A DNA stretch of 64,000 nucleotides from Callipepla californica brunnescens (taxonomy: Eukaryota > Chordata > Aves > Galliformes > Odontophoridae): the NCBI GenBank assembly GCA_023055505.1, contig JALIRH010000023.1, forward strand, positions 9,368,423-9,432,422. Reading direction: 5' to 3'. Positions 59,991 through 64,000 of this stretch are shown one piece after another (within the stretch, counting starts at the first letter, position 1; the number at the start of each line of letters is the position of its first letter). The notes beneath the pieces were generated by a model that did not search any database, was not told the origin of the DNA, and saw nothing but the letters and a program-made list of their open reading frames with translations. The translations under genes were made by a program, and so were the position numbers.

Positions 59991-62937
59991 TAATACAATC
60001 AACTCTGATTCTATTAACAATAACTTGAGTTTGAGAAGAAAAGAGATCAAATGCAGGCTGGTTTTTTATTTTTTTATTTTTTATTGTTGTTGTTTGTTTG
60101 TTTGACGGAATAAAATCTGAGCTTGTATTCAGGGGGGACAAAAGACATTAGAAGTTCCATTGGTAAGCACAACTATCATACACACACCAAAAAAATAGGG
60201 TGAGTCCTTTAATGAGAACCACAAATACATGAAGAAATAAACGAACTCCCTAATAAGCCTCCAAGTTACTGTTAATGCTTCTTTTGAGAAGAAATACATT
60301 GAATCTCAGACTCCACTCCTATATTGCGTTATCTGTCTTTTTTATAGCAGTCCATTTGTTTGTCAGGATCAGGCAGTAGAAATCTATTTATGTACCTGCA
60401 ATAATTCTTTTATATTTCCTGTCAGTGAATAATGAGGCTTCTCTAATCACCTGTTTGTGGCATAAGTACTGTGTTGTTTTTTTGTGTGAGTAAATAACTG
60501 GATGATAACAGCAAATGATAAAAAATAACATTTGTAAGCCAGGGCATGGGACTTCAGGAGGAAGTGATCTGGATTTTATTTTTGAGGAACGAAAAGAGGA
60601 AAAAGCCCAACTGAAGTTAACTGCATAAAAATGTTTGAAGTTTGTACGTTTGTTGTTGTACATGGTCAGAAGGAAGTTGGAGAGCAGTGATGGTCTTTAT
60701 CCACTGAACAGTCAGTCCATATTCACAACACTGACCTCAGTTATCTGCTCAGTTTCTATAGGTGTCCTGGCGGAAGAAATTATGGCAAGTTCAAAGAAGG
60801 TGTTTTCAGATAGAAGAGTGATTACATGTGAGAAAAGGCAACTTGTTTTTGTTAAAAAGTGGGCATTCCACAAAATGTTTCAGTGTGAGAAGCTGTGTAC
60901 TGGTTGAAAAGGGAAGGCTTTGGAGATGTGCCATACTTCAAGTTAGGCAGTCTTCTTGTTATTAGCATTGAAAACATTATCTTCAAATATGTCTCAACAA
61001 GTGCTGTATTTTCTTTCAAAATCATTTTTCATTTTCAGATATATATATATATATATTTTAGAAACAAATTAAATAAAATTCACCATACAAATTCACAGCA
61101 GCAGTAATTGCCATAAATACTGAGAGCTGAACAATTATTTAATTAAATGAAGGTGTAAATTATGTATCTGTGAGTGTTCACAACCACATCCCTCAGAGCT
61201 CTCTTCAGATAATGTTATTCAGAAATACCAGTCTTCTTAGAATTTATACTAGTTCTCCCAGTCTGATTTTTTTTAACCTATATCCCCTGTACCACAACAA
61301 TTAAATGGCTTGATGAGGTTCCACAGTATGGCAGTGCTTTGTGTTAAAACGTAGTAAATGTAACCTGCTGTAATCTCCAAATTAATTCACAAGTGAAGTG
61401 TTCATTCTCTTGTCTTTTGAACTTGAATAGATTGGAGATTTTAGAAAGAAAAATGAATTTTCTAAAAAAATTCCACATTCCTACTTAGAAATGTGGGAAA
61501 CTGTACTCGCACAAAATCTTCTACTGGTAAAAATATTTTTGTTTGTTAGACTTTTGAGTTCTGGAACCATTTCTTTTAATTATTTTTGCTAAATGTGGTG
61601 AACTTGAGTTATATGTTTTATAATTTACATACTCTATACATTTATGTACTGTGCATGTATTTATATAATATGAGTATTACATTAGTATGGGGCTAGCATC
61701 TTACAGATCTGTGTAGAGATACTGTTTTTAAAAAAAATTCTACAGTCATCTTTTCTGGCATTCTGTGTGTAGAAATGTTAGGATTCATGAAAATGGAAAA
61801 CTGTCAGGAGGCACTGATGTACAGTGACAAAAGCTTATTTATTACTCTAAATTAACCTAAAAACTGTAATAAGCTTCCTCCCTTTTCCTCTCTACATATT
61901 AAGAGGCATTAGTTTCATTATTATGTACTAATTCAGTGTTTACATATTCATAATAATCAGTATTATAATATTTTTCATATATTTCCTTTCCTTTTTTTAC
62001 TTACTGTGTACCTCGTCCTGCATTTCTAAAAATACATGTTATGCATGCAGACACAGGCCTCTATTAAATGCTGAAGAACAGCAATTGCAGCTCAAGCAGT
62101 ACACAGGGCACATCCTGTATGTAATTAGCTCTGGTAACATTACCTGGATGCAGTTTGTGAAGCAAAGCTGTGGATCAGGCCAGTCACGCAGAGCATGCCT
62201 TTTCTGTTTGCTACTTGTTGAAATCAGAATGAGAGTCCAGCTTTATTTTCAGCATCACTTAAGACATGCTTTTGAGCCTCTGATTTATCAGAGATGTTGA
62301 AGGGCGGGTCAATGACTTGGCCTTGAGTATATAAGCAATTACAGTGCACTTCAGTTCCCTAGATGAAAAATTTTGGTTGTCCTGAGATGACAGACCAGAA
62401 ACACATTGTTACAGGAACATCTGTCTGTGTTCAGAATCCCCTTGAAAAAGAATACTTCTTCAGCTTAATAGTTATTCCTCTCGCTATACTAAAAGTATCA
62501 TATTCTCAGCTCCTACATTTGTGAATGCCTTTCTTCTGTTCTGTTCTCAGCTTTTTTCTTTTCCTTTTTCAATACTTTTTTTCCCAGTTCTGCGTATTTG
62601 TATCTTACTCTGTAGTGATCAACAAGCAGCAAGTACTCTCAAGCTGCAAACCCACTTCATTTAGGGTTGTTTACCAATTAATGCTTGGGTGGTCATCTGT
62701 GCTGTGTAATCAGGAAAAAGCTGTGGAGCAGACAGGCTGCTTAACATTAAGGATGTGCAGCAAAAGTGAACTCAAAACACGTGTATGTGCTGTCAAATCA
62801 TTTTACATAATCTGGTTTATACACTTGGCCAAGTACTGTTCACGTTATTCTCCATGGAATCAGTTGAAAACTCGGTTCTTACTTTTTGCACTTAGTTAAA
62901 ATGTGCTAAATAGATATCTATTAGAATGTGAACTTCA
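59991..62937. other. Intronic stretch, unique, with simple sequence
   Basis: Contains TTTTTA/GTTT-rich low complexity near 60061-60104 and an (AT)n tract at 61039-61056. The block 62040-62350 is complex, repeat-free and may be a conserved non-coding element (see findings). Confidence 0.55.
61039..61056. repeat. (AT)n microsatellite
   Basis: About nine AT units. Confidence 0.85.
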
Positions 62938-63382
62938 TCACGTCCAGAGGAGGCCCCAGAGATACTGAGAGGACTGGAGCACCTCTCCTTTGAAGACAAC
63001 ACTCAGTGAACTGGGCTTGTCTGAAGAAGAGAATGCTCCAGTGAGATCTCATTGCAGCGTTCCAGTACTTGAAGGGAGCTTATAAACAGTAGGGTGAGCA
63101 GTTCTTTACGTGGTTTGGTTGTTTTAGGACAAAGGGGAATGGTATTAAACTGAAAAAGGGGACATTTAAGTTAGGTATTAGGAATAAATTATTTTCTTGG
63201 AGAGTGGTGAGGTGGTGGCACAGCTGCACAGAGAAGCCCTATCCCTGAAGGCACAAGGGGCCAGGTTGGATGGGGCCATGGGCACTTGTGCTGGTGGTGG
63301 GCAGCCTTCCTAGGGCACTGGGTTGGAGCTGGGTGGGCTTAAAGGTCTCTTCTGTCACAAGCCTTTTTATTACTCTATGATT
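62938..63382 (+). mobile_element. CR1 LINE, 3' UTR and tail
   Basis: CCAGAGGAGGCCCCAGAGAT, CTGGAGCACCTCTCCTTTGA, GACAAAGGGGAATGGTATTA, GTGGTGGCACAGCTGCACAG, GGCCAGGTTGGATGGGGCCA, GGGTTGGAGCTGGGTGGGCT, TAAAGGTCTCTTCTGTCACA, and tail TTACTCTATGATTT. 5' truncated. Confidence 0.92.
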
Positions 63383-64000
63383 TGTTGGTTCCTGGAATTT
63401 TATATAGTATTTAGGGACAATTTAGTGCCTGAAGAATACTTATTAACAGTAATGGTATGCAGTACAGTCTATACCTGTGTCTTCACACATGCAGAATTTC
63501 ACATTTTATTTCTGGGCAGTCTACCCAAGTAATTTAAACAATAATCTGCAGATCTTTCCAGAGATTCTTCGCAAAAAATGTCAAAGGAGTCTGCATCATT
63601 CATCCACAGAGCTGTAATTTTACTGCTAGCTACATCATCTGAAATAAACGGAATTGCTTCTTTATTGTAGCTGACAGTTCTAATGTCATTATTATTTCAT
63701 ATTTTTTACAGGAGGGGCACAAATCTTCATGGCCTAATTATTATTCTGAATATGTTCAGTAGCATCACTGTCTTACATAGTCTGAAAGAAAATGATGAAA
63801 ACCAGCAGTATCTCTGAAGGTGACATTTCTATTTTTGTGTGACAGAACTGTTATGGAGATGGATTTAAACATCTCTGTAGCCAGTAAAAATGCATGAAGT
63901 GAATGAAGTAAGACCAGGCAGTTACAACAATGAAAGCTTGCAAATATTTTGGTTTCATCTTTAGTATTGTACAAGAGAAGAGCTTGTTGGAGAAAATCTT
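63383..64000. other. Intronic stretch to window end, no gene seen
   Basis: AT-rich sequence. An acceptor-like TTTTTTACAG near 63712 is followed in the exon 1 phase by only about eight codons before a stop, so it is not a credible EDIL3 exon 2. Confidence 0.55.

Larger units (their letters stand above)
2967..64000 (+). other. EDIL3: EDIL3 intron 1, 5' part (more than 61 kb)
   Basis: From the donor at 2967 (GTGAGC) to the window end I find no exon that continues the reading frame with EGF-type cysteine spacing. Open frames in this stretch are short, lack codon structure and mostly lie over repeats. The intron is AT-rich and carries CR1, mariner and ERV remnants, as expected for a large first intron in a bird. 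Its 3' acceptor is outside the window. The extent depends on the EDIL3 assignment. Confidence 0.65.

Noticed and set aside
63700..63740. TTTTTTACAG acceptor-like site near the window end as EDIL3 exon 2
   Set aside because: The frame stops after about eight codons and lacks EGF-type cysteines.
1..64000. CRISPR arrays, bacterial operons, phage, toxin or defence systems
   Set aside because: No regularly spaced repeats, no long coding-dense frames and no Shine-Dalgarno-type organisation; splice signals, CpG island and CR1/mariner/ERV remnants show vertebrate nuclear DNA.

Overview
The window looks like avian, most likely chicken (Gallus) or a close galliform, nuclear DNA. Fifteen recognisable CR1 LINE fragments in both orientations, two copies of a mariner element of the chicken Galluhop/Mariner1_GG kind and a solo-LTR-like piece of an avian ERV all point there. 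It is almost entirely non-coding. No bacterial, phage, plasmid or CRISPR signal is present.

The only convincing host coding sequence is one short first coding exon at 2900-2966 (+), inside a CpG island at about 2330-3440. It encodes a signal peptide of 22 codons plus one base and ends in a consensus 5' splice site. Length, spacing of key residues, the glycine at the junction and the phase-1 splice all fit exon 1 of EDIL3 (DEL1), a secreted EGF-like/discoidin protein. EDIL3 is on human 5q14, and that region corresponds to chicken chromosome Z, so the window is probably Z-linked (inference). I see no exon 2 (an EGF domain) downstream, so everything from 2967 to 64000 is read as part of a first intron of more than 61 kb.

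Layout: 1-2330 is upstream flank with no gene. 2330-3440 is the CpG island, with promoter, GGA-rich 5' UTR, exon 1 and a G-quadruplex motif just inside the intron. 3440-9490 is unique intron with homopolymers near its start. 9493-10757 is a decayed nearly full-length mariner. 10.8-19.7 kb holds a TG/CG tract and several CR1 pieces, including a plus fragment abutting a minus copy. 19.7-29 kb is mostly unique. 29.0-33.4 kb is CR1-rich, including a copy with a reverse-transcriptase remnant. 33.4-42.6 kb is mostly unique, with an AT-rich segment of conserved-element character. 42.6-44.2 kb holds a CR1 followed by an internally deleted mariner. 48.9-50.7 kb holds two CR1 copies head to head. 51.7-53.2 kb holds an ERV LTR-like piece and an ERV-L-like pol remnant. 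53.2-64 kb is unique intron with three more plus-strand CR1 tails.

I found no undescribed multi-gene system. The observations most worth a second look are the G-quadruplex motif next to the splice donor, the paired full-length and deleted mariners, the head-to-head and abutting CR1 copies, and several TE-free blocks that may be intronic enhancers. Repeat boundaries were judged by eye and are good to tens of bases.
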